Origin: Diorhabda sublineata
Lineage: Eukaryota; Arthropoda; Insecta; Coleoptera; Chrysomelidae
DNA length: 64,000 nucleotides
Assembly (NCBI RefSeq): GCF_026230105.1
Contig: NC_079474.1
Location: 28,038,294 to 28,102,293 of the forward strand
Reading direction: 5' to 3'
Below, in pieces: positions 12,096-24,220 of this stretch. The translations under genes were made by a program, and so were the position numbers. The notes beneath the pieces were generated by a model that made no database searches, was not told the DNA's origin, and saw only the letters and a program-made list of their open reading frames with translations. Position 1 is the first letter of the stretch. Each line of letters begins with the position of its first letter.

Positions 12096-12413
12096 TTAAT
12101 CTGATGTTAAATCTGACCATCCATCAGTGTTGAAAATGATCTTATACTTATAAAAGGCATAGCTTCTGGCATGGATTTCCCTCCAATTATATTTTATGAT
12201 GTTGTTGAGGATCTGTATTACTTTTACAGATATAAAGTAATCGTCGGTGTTGCAGGTTTTCTGCGGTTTCCCTGCAACCTGGTGAACCGGATCTCCTGCC
12301 AAATGGCCGACGACAGGGAATAATGCAGCCGCAGCTGTACCCGCCTGCCCCCTTTTAAATTTGATGTAAACAAAATTTTCTAAAAACCAAAATTTCTGCC
12401 CGAGAAGAGACAT
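12096..12413 (-). CDS. Unrecognised 105-codon ORF inside element D
   Basis: It opens MSLLGQKFWFLENFVY and passes through a GC-rich stretch encoding an Ala/Gly/Val-rich segment (AGTAAAALFPVVGHLAGD) and then a mixed tail. I do not recognise it. The GC-rich block contrasts with its surroundings and may be captured sequence or an exon fragment. No transposase motif is visible. It may equally be a chance frame. Confidence 0.15.
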   Translation of the reverse strand: MSLLGQKFWFLENFVYIKFKRGQAGTAAAALFPVVGHLAGDPVHQVAGKPQKTCNTDDYFISVKVIQILNNIIKYNWREIHARSYAFYKYKIIFNTDGWSDLTSD

Positions 12414-12495
12414 TTTTACTTACAAGCTTCATTTTAGTTATTTTCTGACCAAAATCTCCCTTCAGAAATAGTTAGGCAAACACAACCGCACGCAA

Positions 12496-12523
12496 CTACC
12501 ACAGAGGTAGTGCTCTGTGGTAG
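12496..12523. repeat. Perfect hairpin, 11-bp stems
   Basis: CTACCACAGAG at 12496-12506 and CTCTGTGGTAG at 12513-12523 are exact reverse complements around a 6-base loop. The stem extends, with one mismatch, to GCA/TGC outside. Confidence 0.85.
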
Positions 12524-13219
12524 CTGCAGAGAAGATATTCCTATATCAGGGCCTATTCCAATCAACCCCCTCTTTACAAAAATCCTCCTTATCTATCTTA
12601 TCTATCTATCTTAGATATAAAGTAATGAATAACTATAAATTTGAAGACGATTTAAATAAAAAAAATCACAAACACTGCCAATAAGTCATGATACCACATT
12701 TACTATTACGACTTGGATATTTCACAAATTTTGTGGTGATTATGATGTGCAAATGTAAAAAACTTTGTAATTCTGAAACAGTCTAATATGTCTAATGTTA
12801 ATGTTAATGCAAATAAATGACTCTTTCCCATAGAATATGGATTTGGTTTGTTTCTACAAAATAACCCAAATTTATCACATTACGAGTTGGGAATTTTATA
12901 AATTAACCGGTGAATTTGTTAAATATGATAAGTTATTTCATATTTTTATTTATCATATTTAACAAATTCAGTGGTCATTTTAACTGTAACATATACACCG
13001 CAATTCATGAATTGAGGATTGTCATAATAAATGAGCAAGGAGTGACAAGATAAGCATTTGTTTTTGTAACTCAATCTGCAACTTGTTGATGAAGAAAGTG
13101 AAATATGTCAATCTCCACACTAAATGGATCTACAGCTTTATAAAATAAAAAAATTTGAAATCAAAGAAACAAATAGGACATATTGCAAAAATTTTTGTTT
13201 AATGCAACATTAACTACTA

Positions 13220-13960
13220 CCCTAATACCTATAAAGTATTCCAGATAATAATGGTCCCAAAATAAGTGAAATATCAACATCTTACAGACCTTTTACCTTG
13301 CTACTCATCTTGTTTAAAGTATTCAAAAAATCTACGTAAGAATTCAAAAGCTCATTCTAAAAGAACTAAAAATAAAACCGCAACACCATTTTCGATTACA
13401 GAAGGGAACATGGCACAATTGAGAAGGCAATAAAACAAATAGAAATTTCGAAGTTAAAAACTATTGATCAACAGTTCATCATCACACAAACCTTAGACAA
13501 AAGCAATCTCATCCCTATTACGAATTACTGATATTCTACCTTACTAATAGAGATTCATATGTAAAATACATTAACACACTCACTGATCTCTAACCAACCC
13601 TATCTTGAGTCTCAAAGGAAGTGTCTTAAGACTGGTTCTGAACTGAATCTATACAGCTGACCTACCAGTAATAAGCAAGCCAAGAATGGTGACATTCGCT
13701 GATGACACAGTCATATTTCATCCCACGGTGATCCCGTGATCGCGTTTCAAGAACTTGCAAATAAGATGCAGCTTTGACTCAAACAGTGACGCCTTAAGTC
13801 ACCGAATCAAATTCAGTCCATGTTATGTTCATAGGAATTTTGTTCTATAGTCAAAATTGATGAAGCTGATCTCCCATAATCTATCAGTGGAAAATACTAT
13901 GACTACGCAAGTCAGTTTCACAACAACAGCTCATTGCCCTAGGACATATTGTAAATAAAT
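13220..13960 (+). pseudogene. Jockey-like non-LTR reverse transcriptase relic
   Basis: A LINE reverse transcriptase copies its own RNA into the target. In order, across shifted frames, one can read KVFQIIMVPK, SYRPFTLLLILFKVF (normally SYRPISLLPxLSKxFE), YRREHGTIEKAIKQI (normally FRxxHGTxEQ), YLTNRDSYVKYINTLTDL, a GSVL-like stretch, YTADLP-like sequence and MVTFADDTVIF. The FADD catalytic box is at 13695-13706. The spacing is close to a normal palm domain, which fixes this as a jockey-clade type RT. Many stops and frameshifts are present, and endonuclease and 3' parts are not seen next to it. Confidence 0.8.
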
Positions 13961-14384
13961 GGAGTTAAAAAAATATAGCAAGTAAGCACGAATGGTTGGT
14001 CGGATGAAAATTTGGAAAATATCAAATTTGAGGTAATTTTCATGTACTTCCAGTCGGTTTATAGCTGTTTCTACTTAAAAATCGATCAATCTTGATCAAT
14101 CATCAAGTACCGGCTCAGCACCAAAATAATTATAGAATATAAAAAATCTTGTTCGAATTTTGTTATCAAAAACAAAAACGAGGGTCGAAAATGAGAAAGT
14201 TTCAATAATATACAAAGCGAGAAAGTGGAAACAATTGATAACGATTACATCAGATTCGAAATCGGCATTCATATAATAACTGTAATTAGATGACAGTCAG
14301 GGTGAAAATTAGGAGGTTAATAACATATAATTTTGAAACTACTGCGACTGAATATTTTTATTTCAATACAATCATGAATAATTC

Positions 14385-14531
14385 AACTTCGGTCTCGATT
14401 CGCAAATCAGTAATTTCAACCAATCCTTTCAGAGACTAGTGCCGAAGACTTTTTTAAGAATTAAATTATACTTGAACCACACTAAAAAAGTAGAGACTCC
14501 AAAATTATATTTGGGGCATCATTATGTACAT
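14385..14531 (+). repeat. 147-bp dispersed repeat, copy 1
   Basis: Nearly identical to 18005-18149 from AACTTCGGTCTCGATTCGC to TTATGTACAT. Both copies start at the same base, so this is probably the true 5' end of the repeat. It contains a short inverted pair (CTTCGGTCTC and GAGACTAGTGCCGAAG). The class is unknown. Confidence 0.85.
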
Positions 14532-14952
14532 AAAATATCATTTACATGGGTCATTAATCACAACGTTCTCTTATCTACAATAGTTCAATTGCGTTTTCCG
14601 TGGTTTGTATTCGATAAAATTTTTATTTTATTTTACACCACATCGTATAGTGTCATTAATCAAATGCAATTAATTATATTTATTCCTAATTGAGTCAGGG
14701 GAGATTTCCAACACATATCTTTTGAGTGTGTTTATACTTTGATCAATAATTATTTGGATATGGCTAACAATTTATGGAAAAAAATGTATATATGGTCACA
14801 GCAAGTATCTGGGATAGTTGCGTCAGGCCTAATAGTACCCGAGGTAGCGCTTATTTACATTACATCTGTTTTGGTATTTGTTTGTTTGTGATTGAATCTA
14901 CAAATTTTGATTTCTATTGAGTAACTTAATCACTTCTAATCTATTTTTCACT

Positions 14953-16651
14953 TATAGTACAGTCAGTGAAGATTAACATCAGGTGCAATCTCCGAATTTT
15001 TTTTAACTGAATGTATTTGCATGAAAATTTAGAATTAATTTCGTCTTAGGCTCAATATAAAAAGTGACATAAGCCCGATTGAAGCTTTTTATTATTTTAG
15101 GAATCAAAACTACCTCTAAGTGAAAAAAACCTTAAAAAATATTAAATAGTATTTCACGTTCTCGAACGTATTTTATTGTATATTTGATGTTTATAACCCC
15201 TTATGTAACCTTTAAAACCAACCCCTATGCAAAAAATAATGACAAAATATTACTTTTTGAGGATTGGATATATTTAAGTCGTGGAATTATTTAAAATAAA
15301 AGCGATTTTAGAGGTAATGAAAGAATTTTTTCCTTTCGACCCCTAAAAATCTAAAAGATTGGAACGCCTCAACGGTGCTAGTTATTCGAAATAAACATTT
15401 TTTAACAAAATGATTTCACTTTAACTCTTTAAAACCACCTCTGACCTACAAACGTGTCAAAAAATAACCGTTATTTAATGATTAAATTGCGTGCAATAAT
15501 TTGAAATAATAATTTCTTACTCTTATGCAACAGCAAATAGCGCCGCACCCTTTTTTGCAGTTGCAGATCATCTGCGGCAATTCTTGAGGTGCAGGTGGGT
15601 TCACAGTTTGTATATATGGGCTTCGAATAATTTTCAATTTTAACCATTCCCTAATCGGTTGGATTAATATTTTTATTGCCCAACCAAATTTGCGTTTGCA
15701 AGTAAATTAAAAATCTTTTGAGCCCTTTATTTTTTTAATGGAATGGGTTGAATGGCTCGAGACAGGCCATTTTTCTACCAAAGTGGATACTTTAAACGGT
15801 AATATCTCCTTTATTTTCCAAGTTACAGTTCATTTTAGTTTCCTGTAATTTTTTACGTATCTTTCATAGTTTCAGAGTTATTATGCAATTATGGTAATTT
15901 TTTTTGAAAAATAAAAAATACGTTTTTAACTTCTATCGTACATTTTTCCAAAACTACGTATTCTAAACCGGTCTAACTTCAAGATTGTTGAAAAACAATA
16001 AGATAAAACAAATTGTATAAGGATTACGTTTAATTTCAATTATGGTGTCACTGCTCATTTTTTTAAAAAAGTATGAGCGACCAATTTATATTGAATATAA
16101 CTTCTTCAACTTTTGTTCAATTTACTTTTATAAATGCTCATTTTAAAGGTAGGTAGGAGTACTACACAAAGTTTTATAAGCATTATGCACGTAAAATTAA
16201 CCGTTATTTGAAGTTGAACCTATGGATTCGATTATTCTCCCCAAAATAAATCTCCTTTCACTAATCACATATTGCTTTGTATTGGACATAGAATATAAAA
16301 ATTTTCTTTGTTTTTTCATATACTATAATTTTGTTTATTACACTTTTTTTAAGAAAATACCTAGTTTTTGAGTTAATCGCGAAAAATACTTTAAAAACGT
16401 GGTTTTTTCACTCAAAATTCCAAGTTTTCAATCGTGAATAACTAAAAAACTATTGATATCTCGAAAAAATTCTTCAACTATTTTTTATTTAGAATTTGAG
16501 TTTCTATATATTTATGGCATTATTATTTAAAAATATGGGGCTATGTCACTAATAATTTTTAATCTTTTCGCTAACTATGTGCCAAATTTGAAGTAAATCG
16601 GTTCTGTTTCAAAAAATTCGGAGGTGAAAAGCTTCATTTACTGCACTATTA
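14953..16651. mobile_element. Element E: ~1.7-kb element with diverged long inverted ends
   Basis: The left end (TATAGTACAGTCAGTGAAG..., then CTCCGAATTTTTTTTAAC and AGTGACATAAGCCC) matches the reverse complement of the right end (TAATAGTGCAGTAAATGAAG..., CTCCGAATTTTTTGAAAC, AGTGACATAGCCCC) over about 170 bases with gaps. The interior is AT-rich with no coding. A non-autonomous DNA transposon is the likely identity. A TA-type flank is possible but not proven. Confidence 0.6.
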
Positions 16652-17394
16652 GAACACTTACTTAAAATGTATGTGTGTTTTGTGCCTAATATTCTATTTT
16701 GTTTTTGCCAGAATGATTAATTAAAATAAGCGCAATAATTTCCAACTGAAAATAAATATTTTTTGCAAAGCGGTGATAGTTGTGGAGTAATGGTTAGTTT
16801 TGGTGAGCTGAAAAATTTTCAAAATATGTACATAGTAAATGTTACGGTTAAAGCGTTCACTTGGCTAATTTATACACCAACTGGATAATGTACAAACTAT
16901 CCAAATGTTTTATTATTTTTACGGTAAAGTTTTTTTAACTAAAGTAACTGCCAGAATATGTTGGTTTGTATACCACCCAGCAAGTTTATAAACTATACAA
17001 CATTTATCGCCAAAGTACAAACCACAAGAAAAGTATACAAATGAACCAGGGATAACTAGTTATGTATAATAACTAACCCGATGGTTAATACATAAACTAG
17101 TCAACCTTGTTTAATAATTTAATTCAGGATAGTAAAATAATGAAGAAATGAAGTTTATTTATAGGTTCAAATTTAAGTTGCTATTACTACTTAAATATTA
17201 GTTAAAAAAAAAACAAGCAAAAGTGATAAAAAAATATACGTTATAATACATTTCAAACGAAAAAGAAAATATTATCTCTTGGAGCAAGTTGCACATGCTG
17301 TTAGACGTATATACCGAAGCTAGATATTTACACTTTTCATTTGTGCAATTTTTTCACATTGACAGCAGACATAACCTTGCGTTGAACCGGTTAC

Positions 17395-17610
17395 CTAAAA
17401 TTTTCCTGCAGCGCTAATTATGTATATATTATATAATAAATGTTTATTAATAAATTTTTGCTTGCATATTTCAAATTCTTTTTGGAACTTTAATTGTTTA
17501 AAAACACCGTGAACAGTTTCAATTCGGCAAAATTCATATTTTAGACTCATGATTACATCCAATAAGTTTATGTGATTCAATAGAATTCGGTCTACCTCTG
17601 GATTGGGCAA
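17395..17610 (-). CDS. Unrecognised 71-codon ORF inside element C
   Basis: The frame reads NPEVDRILLNHINLLDVIMS, then SLKYEFCRIETVHGVFKQ and a Lys/Phe-rich end. The composition is more protein-like than random AT-rich frames, with alternating hydrophobic and charged residues suggesting helices. I do not recognise the family. It could be an exon remnant of the element C transposition protein. No partner exon was found. Confidence 0.25.
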   Translation of the reverse strand: MPNPEVDRILLNHINLLDVIMSLKYEFCRIETVHGVFKQLKFQKEFEICKQKFINKHLLYNIYIISAAGKF

Positions 17611-17976
17611 TCTAACATATCAGCAGTTTCTAGTTTCAATTTTTTCTAGATATTCATCTACAATTCATAGAGATCAACTTATTCTCTATTTTCTGGTTCA
17701 CTTTTTGGCATTCAGGTCACATTCCGACAAATTCCTTAATAATACTATGAAATATATTGCTGCCAGAAAGAAAAGCAAACAATAAGAGATTACATACCTG
17801 GTTTGGACATTGCGGGCCATTGCTGCTCTACAAGACACAAGGATTTCAAGTCTGCAAATCATTCCAATAGTTGCCTAGCTACTTGTCTAGCTTGCTTTCA
17901 TTCAGCGCCTTTAACCTGACTTATTTTAATAAGTCGATAAGATCGATTTGACACCGAGAGTTCAAATGATTGGTTT

Positions 17977-18177
17977 AACCACAATACCTTTTTGGTTTTG
18001 TTCCAACTTCGGTCTCGATTCGCAAATCAGTAATTTTAACCAATCATTTCAGAGACTAACGCCGAAGATTTTTTTAAGAATTAATTTATACTTGAACCAC
18101 ACTAAAAAAGTAGACTCCAAAATTATATTTGGGGCATCATTATGTACATAACCACAATACCTTTTTGGTTTTGTTCC
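17977..18177. mobile_element. Nested 145-bp insertion with 28-bp target duplication
   Basis: The 28 bases at 17977-18004 (beginning AACCACAATACC) recur exactly at 18150-18177. Between them lies a 145-bp copy of the repeat also found at 14385-14531, which lacks these flanks. This is the expected footprint of an insertion that duplicated 28 bases of target. The length of the duplication suggests a retroposition-like or Helitron-independent mechanism, but there is no poly(A) tail. Confidence 0.85.
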
Positions 18178-18489
18178 ATTTTAGCTGACAGTTTTTACAA
18201 AGAATTGGCTTATTTACGTACCAACCAACGAGTAAGTTTTCTACATTACTAGAAATATAAACGTCACAAATTATCCAATTACTGTGCTAGTTTATAAATA
18301 ATCTAACAACCCTGGTTGATTTGTATTCTTTTTTATGGTGTGTACTTTCGTGGTGAAACTAGCTGGATAAGTATATATACCAACAAATACTGGCAGCTAT
18401 TTTAGTTAAAAAAATATTTTCCATCAAAATAAGATAGTTGGATAGTTTGTTTATCCAGTTAACACTTCTAACCGTAACTTTTACAATAA

Positions 18490-21400
18490 TTCGAAATTAT
18501 TTAAATTACATCAATTGACCAAAAAATGCAAAATTTCAATTATTATAAAATTTTAAATTCAAGGGAATCAAAAAATAACTTTCAAAATGGAACGAACGTA
18601 AGTCCGTCCAATTAAAGGTTAGGTAGTTACGAATGACGCTGTATTTTTTTTAAATCTAAAAGATATGCATAGATCACACTAATGTTATTTTAAAAAGTTG
18701 TTTCAAAAGCAGACGTTTTTTGCAGTTTTGTTGTTCAAACTTTTTGCATATTTATAATCTAAAAGAACATTTGTCAAGGTAAAATTTGCTGCCACTGAGA
18801 TTTAATCCGATTTATAAGTATTATTTTAGATTGAACATTGTATTTTCTATTAGAATTTAAACAGAAAATTTTCTTGTTATTCAAATAAAAATTGAAAAGA
18901 GTTTACTTTGGTATTTCACTGCCAAAACCACACAACATCACCTTATCACCTAGTTGGCAAATACTTCCTTTGAATTCATTATTCATTAATAAATTTAAAA
19001 AAATTGCGTTATAAAAATGTTTTAATTGGTACGAAACCAGTGAGAGAATATTAATATTGTGAATTATTTGAGGAGTCAAAACACTTCAACTGATAACGAT
19101 GAACTTTCACCTCCACTCGTTTAAAAATAGTTGATTGTCTCGGTTAGTTTTCAATTAAAAATATAAGCTCACGGTTTCGCATATCAAATGAAATCTTAAG
19201 AAAAGTGATTGACGGTTGAAGTCTCTACAATACCACTATCTAACATCCACTACATGATCGCTTGTTAAGAGCTTAGAAAACAGAAATGTTTTAGTTACTG
19301 AAGGCAAAGTTTCATGTATCACAATATCTATATCTTTCCTGGACAACGTTGCTATTGAATACTAAGTAACTAATTAATATCGTCAAAAATAGATTCATGT
19401 GAAATAAGCAATTTTCTATTTTCAATTAGTAAATAAATATGTAGGGTAAATAAACTGATCAGATTTTTTTATAATTGAGGTACTAGGCTTAGAAAATTTA
19501 ATACTTCGTATTTAAAAAATCATATAATGGAAATAATATTAGGTAAAAAATAGGAAAAACTAAAGCAAATTCTATAAATGTTTGTACGAAGTCGCGTTAA
19601 AGACTGGCAATTTTGGCAGATTGAAAGTAGTCGCCTTGTTGCTACATCTACTTTATCAAATGTTTCTTCGACTTTTTTATCACTACCAAAAAAATATTTG
19701 TTGTTGCTGTTGCTGTAGTTTGAGGCAATTTGGTTGAGTCAAGCCATAACTGTACGTTTGGATCTACAAACTCGAGGTTATAAAAGAATAATAAAGCGGT
19801 TAAGGGAGCAATTCGTGGTATAATTGATTTTTGACACAGAAACTGAATATGTATTGATTTCCTAATGCCAATGCTAATCCTTATTCCACTTAAATGTATC
19901 CAATAAATTGGTATAATTTTATTGGTATTGGTATATATATGATGGTTGAACCACGAAGAATTTACTTGTTAAGTTGTCCCACATGGTTGGGGTCGATTGG
20001 GATGGTTTTTACAATCTAGCACAGTTTTATTTCAATCTAAATTTTCCAATCGTTCTATGAAGATTGTCAAACTTAGCTTTGATTTAAGTGGAGGTTTCAT
20101 TAATTAATGCTTTATGAGCACACAAAATTAACTTCTTTCCATTTTCTCTTCAAAACATGAGCTATCAAACGCAGTAAAATATGAACTAAATCAGGCAATC
20201 TACAAATACAGCTGATCGACGTACAAAATGTTCCAGAAATTCCAACTTAGTTGTTTTGTAGTGTTTTTTTGTTTAATGGTGAAGATATTTTTTAGATCTG
20301 TTTCAATGGAATTACTACAGCTGAAACTGAGTATTTTTGTAGTATATTTTAGTTAGCCTGAAAGTAAGCTTTCAAGCAATTTACAAAATTAAGAAAAATT
20401 GTATTTATGCTTAAATGTTTCGTTCAAGTATATCAAACATAAGTGAGAACTTTTTAATATTACGAAGTGATCAACCAGTGGCAACTGGAAGCTAAAAGGA
20501 CAAACTTCAAGCCTTAGGGGGAGTTAATCACTTTTTATCAGAAAAAATAATTCTGCTGATGTTCCACAAGTTTCCAATTTACTTGTTTTTCAGACTATAC
20601 TAACCGCTTACCTACTACAGTCGGGCGAAAACAACAAGTTTTGTTTCCGCTAGAAAATTCCATAACTTATTCAAGTATCAATAAAGACATAATAAGGACT
20701 CTCATACAACAAATAAGTTCATGGACATTTACGGTAAAAGCATTTTTTTATCCCACGTTGACCTTTTTTGTGGCATCAGGTAATTTCAATGATTTCTCAA
20801 TATCGCAGCATGTTCAAATATATACATAAATGACAGATGACATGTGACAGAAGCAGTGATGTCTTTTCCGTGTGAAAAAGTGGGAAATTCAAAACGCACA
20901 AATTTTCGAGAAATACTGAAAATTTGGTCACCAATTTCTTACATTCGAAAAATAGTTAATAGATTGCTGTCGTTTTTTTGATATTCTGTAAGTTCTATGT
21001 AGATATGAATATTTATGCATTCAAATTTGTTTGTTTCACGAAAATATAATTCAAGGATGACAACTGTTTGGAAATTAAAAAGTGGATTCAATTAGTGCTT
21101 GTACTTGTTTTGTTACTATCTGTGAGTATAATGTAATTTCCATATCGTTTAGAAAACATAAAATGCTTTAGACTTACTAAGAATACCAACGTCAAGTATA
21201 TACTTTATACCGTTAATAAAGGAACATCAAAATGGTTTATTGGCCCTAAATACCAATTGTGATGTTACGAATCGTCCCCTTTGTTAACAAGTCATATTTC
21301 GTTGAGCTGTTCGTTGATATGATTAATTGTTGGTGGAGTTTCCTAATTGAATTTAACAGGAAAAAATGATGTCCCTAATAAAACGGTGATTTACTCTTAG

Positions 21401-22290
21401 TGATTCGAAATATTGCGAGAAAAATTAATTATAAACACAAAATACAAAAAGTATCTATAAAATTACATATTTTATATGATATTTAACAAATATTTCACTT
21501 TTCAATATGTTTCAACTCTACATACTTAGTCCGACTTTTTTAACCATCTACTGACCAATTGGAAGAAAATATGTGTTTGTCTCTGCCACCCCTTCTTCAA
21601 TTATCTGAAATTGGTTTATACCTAGTCATTATTTTAAGTTGAGGAACAGATAGTAGTCGGGGGAGACTTATCATATGAATAAATTGTAACGAAGTTCCGT
21701 TTATTTTTGTGTAAAAACAGCGGACGATCAAGCAAGCGCATTGTAGTGATAGAAAAAATCTTTTTTGTAATATGATCAAGAGATTTCAGTATGAAAACGC
21801 GTCAGCAAATCAGAATTGGTCAATTATTCTTTTCCATTTTTTTAGATAATCAATAACAATTAAATAAAAAAACCGGTTTTGATTATTTGTGTTTTTTTTT
21901 GATTCTATTTATATTTTTGAAGTATAATGATGTAACCATCTCTGGAGTAGTTATAGTTAATGACGTTCCAAGATCTTTAATAAAGGAAAAAACCTAACCA
22001 TAGGACAGAGCAGTTTCAGGATAAAATTTATGTAACTTTTGCCAGGTACTTTAATTGTTTCCCTTAGTAAAAAAATAACGTTCAATTTTCATATGTACCT
22101 ACCATCAGAAACATGTCGGAAAATAAAAATAAAGTGTCAACCTCTAGAAATCTCTAACGAAATCAAAATCTCGTGATGGGTTAGAAGCAAATTTATTCCC
22201 AGATGTAAAAAACAACGATTTTAAAATTTATGATTTGATTATGAATTAAACCATATTCAAATAATTATTTATTTTTTAATATATGTTATA
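18490..22290. other. Intergenic AT-rich stretch
   Basis: No recognisable coding, RNA or repeat structure. Frames at 20641-20829 (+) and 21597-21779 (-) have no family features. Confidence 0.4.
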
Positions 22291-22299
22291 AGACTTAGC

Positions 22300-22620
22300 C
22301 TTATTGTTGAATAAGTGTTTTCACTCATCTCTACTTTTTCCCAAATTTCCTAGCCTTACTCGTTTATCCACTGCTTCATTTTATTTTGTTCCAAGTCGTC
22401 CTCTCTTTTTGTTTTCTCTGTTACACCTTTGCAATATTTTCAAATGTCCTAGCCATTGCAGTCGTTTGGGTTGTATCACCTTAATAATTAATGGTGTTCA
22501 CATAGTCTATTATTTGATCGTGGAATCCACCATTAATCTATTTTTTCACGATTGTCATCTTCATCATTTCCCATATTTCGAGTTAAGTTGTTTTTTGTAC
22601 TAACCCAGGTTTCGCTTACG
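22300..22620 (-). pseudogene. Non-LTR retrotransposon C-terminal relic
   Basis: Minus-strand frames give VIQPKRLQWLGHLKI, then a gap and KKRGRLGTK followed by NEAVDKRVRLGNL. This corresponds to the common LINE ending RRLRWLGHVxRM ... KRGRPxxRWxDxV. Frameshifts and stops are present. The T-rich sequence up to about 23500 could be more of the same element (a CGFCHINER segment near 23110 recalls CGFRxGRST), but that is weak. Confidence 0.55.
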
Positions 22621-22779
22621 TGTAAATTCTATTCTTCGTTTCTTTTTACACTTGTTTTGATTTAAAAATCTTGTACAATCCAACCTGACACCCGTTATAC
22701 GTTCGCAATCGAAGGTCTCCTTTATCATCTTTTATTAGGGCTCTTATATATAAATGTTTGTTATTTATTATTCTTGTAT

Positions 22780-22783
<4 letters not shown>

Positions 22784-22833
<50 letters not shown>
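22784..22833. repeat. (TA)n microsatellite
   Basis: About 25 uninterrupted TA units, seen directly. Confidence 0.97.
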
Positions 22834-22835
<2 letters not shown>

Positions 22836-24220
22836 AAAACTTATTATGATTTCCTATTATTATTAATTGTGTTCCATTTTTTTCTAGAGCTATGTTAAAT
22901 AACTTTACCTTAATTCTTGGGATACCTCAATTTCGTTTCTATCTTCTGTTTAGATGAATTTTCCTTCTATTTGTATAATTTATTCTGTAGTTTGAATATT
23001 CTTCGAGCGTTCAGTAACATTGTTCTAATCATATAAGTCTATAAATTGCATAAAAGTGGAGATTTGATGTTCATAACAATTGATTGGATATGTCGTCGCT
23101 CGTTAATATGACAAAATCCACATTTATATTTTACTAAAGTGTTTCCTGCCATTTTCTAGTTCTATGATGATTGATACATCATTGCTACTGTAAGGTAGCT
23201 ATAGTAATCGAATCATTTCATTTTTTAAAGATCGGTAATACTTGTTTAACTGCTTTCTTAAGTCCTTCTCCACTCGTATAATTTCTTCAATGTGGTTCTG
23301 ATAGTTCATTCCCATCGTTGTTTATGTCTATTTTTACTTCTTCTCCGCACTCTACTTCTGTCTAGTATTTCTTCGACATGGAATTCCTATCATATATTTT
23401 TCTTCTTTATCTTTGATATACTTCTTTTTGTTAATAACCTATTTTATTTCTTCTAAATATTTATGGAAATTTTTATTTTCTATTTTTCTTTTATTGCTTT
23501 TTGTCCCGTATGGTTACCTTTTCTCATTTCTGTATATTTGTGTGGCTCTTTGTTGAATATAGTCGTGTTTGTTCTCATCAATTCTTTACTATAGACATCT
23601 CTCATTTTCTAAAGTAACGCAAAAACATTACAAAACTAACAACGAGGTTTTTAGAACAAGTTATGTGACGGTTTGGTGGCTAGCAATAACTTGCCAAATG
23701 ACACATTGTAGAATAGTATATTGTGCAAGAATTGCCAGAAGTTTAACTTTTCTCACGAGTGTGGAAGTTTGTGGAATGAGTCCTTCGGGGCAAACACACA
23801 TGTTTCCCGCTATACTTTTTCTACAGCTGCACAAATTGAAAGAATAAAAGTAATGGAACTTAATGTTTATTTATATGATTAGTAAAATCAAAATAATACT
23901 GAGGTATCCTCTTAATTGTTAGATTATATTATCTAAAATAGTTAAACCCGGAACATCTTTCCTTCTAATTAAATTTTCTGTTATGTAAACTTTAGATGTT
24001 GAGGTCTATTTTCTGTCTCCGTTTATGTAAAGGGTTCGAGTGGTTTTTCAATGAAGTTGACGATTTTATATAAATATCTATCTACCATAATTTGAAATAG
24101 AATTGATGATTGATGATTATTCAATTTTTTTCATCTATTGAAAAAACCACTAATTAGAAAAATCTATGTTAATTCAAGGAAAAATTAAATTCTAAAAATA
24201 GTTCTTTTCAAATAAATTTT
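22834..24220. other. AT-rich stretch, possible LINE remnant
   Basis: Nothing secure. A 92-codon frame at 23569-23847 (+) has no recognised motif. Confidence 0.35.

Larger units (their letters stand above)
11740..12978. mobile_element. Element D: ~1.24-kb element with ~80-100-bp inverted repeats
   Basis: 11740-11824 pairs with 12878-12978 in inverted orientation. Both contain a CATTACGAGTTGGG block, a TTTATAAA block and a double GATAAATATGAAATAA-type block. The right arm has an extra AT-rich insertion. A third, degenerate copy of the inner repeat lies near 12700-12770. The interior includes a GC-rich patch (12240-12350) and a hairpin at 12496-12523. It is probably a non-autonomous DNA transposon. 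No target duplication was identified. Confidence 0.6.
16841..18478. mobile_element. Element C: ~1.64-kb element with ~200-260-bp inverted repeats
   Basis: Both ends begin GTTACGGTTA. Inward they share AACTGGATAA, CAAACTATCCAA, TTTTTTTAACTAAA, CTGCCAG, TTGTTGGT-like and AACCAGGG words, left arm about 16841-17100 and right arm about 18220-18478. The interior has a 71-codon minus frame (17395-17610) and a nested insertion at 18005-18149. No recognisable transposase. Likely a non-autonomous DNA transposon with long TIRs. Confidence 0.75.

Noticed and set aside
22646..22837. 63-codon minus ORF starting in Tyr-Ile repeats
   Set aside because: Microsatellite artefact.
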